NCBI GenBank assembly: GCA_021799555.1
Contig: JAJZAG010000210.1
Coordinates: 1-6,657, forward strand
Reading direction: 5' to 3'
Source: Deltaproteobacteria bacterium
GTDB taxonomy: Bacteria; Desulfobacterota; Binatia; Binatales; Binataceae
Length of the DNA: 6,657 bases
Shown here: one piece after another, positions 6,392 through 6,657 of the stretch
Layout: each line of letters begins with the position of its first letter
Position numbering within the stretch: position 1 is the first letter of the stretch
Notes under the pieces: generated by a model
What the model was told of the DNA's origin: nothing
The model's input: the letters and a program-made list of their open reading frames with translations, nothing else
Database searches by the model: none
Made by a program: the position numbers and the translations under genes

Positions 6392-6657
6392 TCAGTTCTT
6401 GCTCGGCTTGTACTGGAAGGCGACCACGTCATGACCCTCGCGATCCTTGGCCACGACCGAGGTTACCAGTTCGACCGGCATATCGAACACCTTGCCGGGA
6501 TTTTTCTGCACGAAATCGGGATCCATCTCGACGAGGTTCGAGCGCACGCTCACGCCGTCGGGAAGATCGACGATCGCGGTGATATACGGCGTCTTGATGC
6601 CGGGGAAGGACTGATGGACGACGGAAAAGACATACACCTTGCCCTTGTTCGAGAGTT
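6392..6657 (-). CDS. DUF35 OB-fold protein, thiolase partner (partial, C-terminal part)
   Basis: The frame is open through the right edge, so only about the last 88 residues are present; a GTG at 6637 inside the frame is not taken as the start. The visible part reads GKVYVFSVVHQSFPG, then TPYITAIVDLPDG, RSNLVEMDP and a final VAFQYKP, the strand pattern of the OB-fold half of DUF35 proteins. The family normally has an N-terminal rubredoxin-like zinc ribbon, which would lie off the window. DUF35 proteins form complexes with thiolase-like enzymes (for example ChsH2 with Ltp2, and archaeal acetoacetyl-CoA thiolase/HMG-CoA synthase), aiding CoA-substrate handling. The neighbouring SCP2-type thiolase, same strand and 81 bases downstream, is the expected partner. 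The call is by pattern; the specific complex is inferred. Confidence 0.85.
   Translation of the reverse strand, partial: LSNKGKVYVFSVVHQSFPGIKTPYITAIVDLPDGVSVRSNLVEMDPDFVQKNPGKVFDMPVELVTSVVAKDREGHDVVAFQYKPSKN

Overview
The window is a dense, GC-rich bacterial segment with almost all genes on the minus strand and no mobile element, CRISPR array, RNA gene or recognisable defence system. Gene content (SCP2-type thiolase with a DUF35 partner, a hisS-aspS pair, a non-discriminating-looking AspRS, a Cys-pair-containing HisRS) suggests a Gram-negative soil or sediment bacterium of the broad 'deltaproteobacterial'/Desulfobacterota-Myxococcota-Binatota type. The outer-membrane-style lipoprotein supports Gram-negative. 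The lineage guess is low confidence.

Layout, left to right. Positions 1-107 (+) hold the last 34 residues of what looks like alanine dehydrogenase. It converges on a minus-strand operon that, in transcription order, reads: a ChbG/YdjC-type carbohydrate deacetylase (5034-4135), hisS (4138-2810), aspS (2748-949) and a CsgG/LpoB-like lipoprotein (952-164). Two junctions (deacetylase-hisS and aspS-lipoprotein) are 4-base ATGA stop/start overlaps, so translation is probably coupled. hisS and aspS are separated by 61 bases. An extended -10 promoter candidate (5067-5075) lies just behind a strong intrinsic terminator (5089-5118), so the operon probably begins right there.

Upstream of that terminator is a second minus-strand unit: a DUF35 OB-fold protein (only the C-terminal part is in the window, 6657-6392) followed by an SCP2-type thiolase (6310-5150). 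These two families typically form one acyl-CoA-processing complex, and the terminator closes this unit.

The aminoacyl-tRNA synthetases are core genes. The points most worth a second look are the AspRS residues that predict a tRNA-dependent asparagine pathway, the deacetylase with a divergent active-site loop heading a translation operon, and the unassigned lipoprotein coupled to aspS. I see no convincing new biological system here. Several starts were moved downstream of the longest open frame, as explained in each entry.
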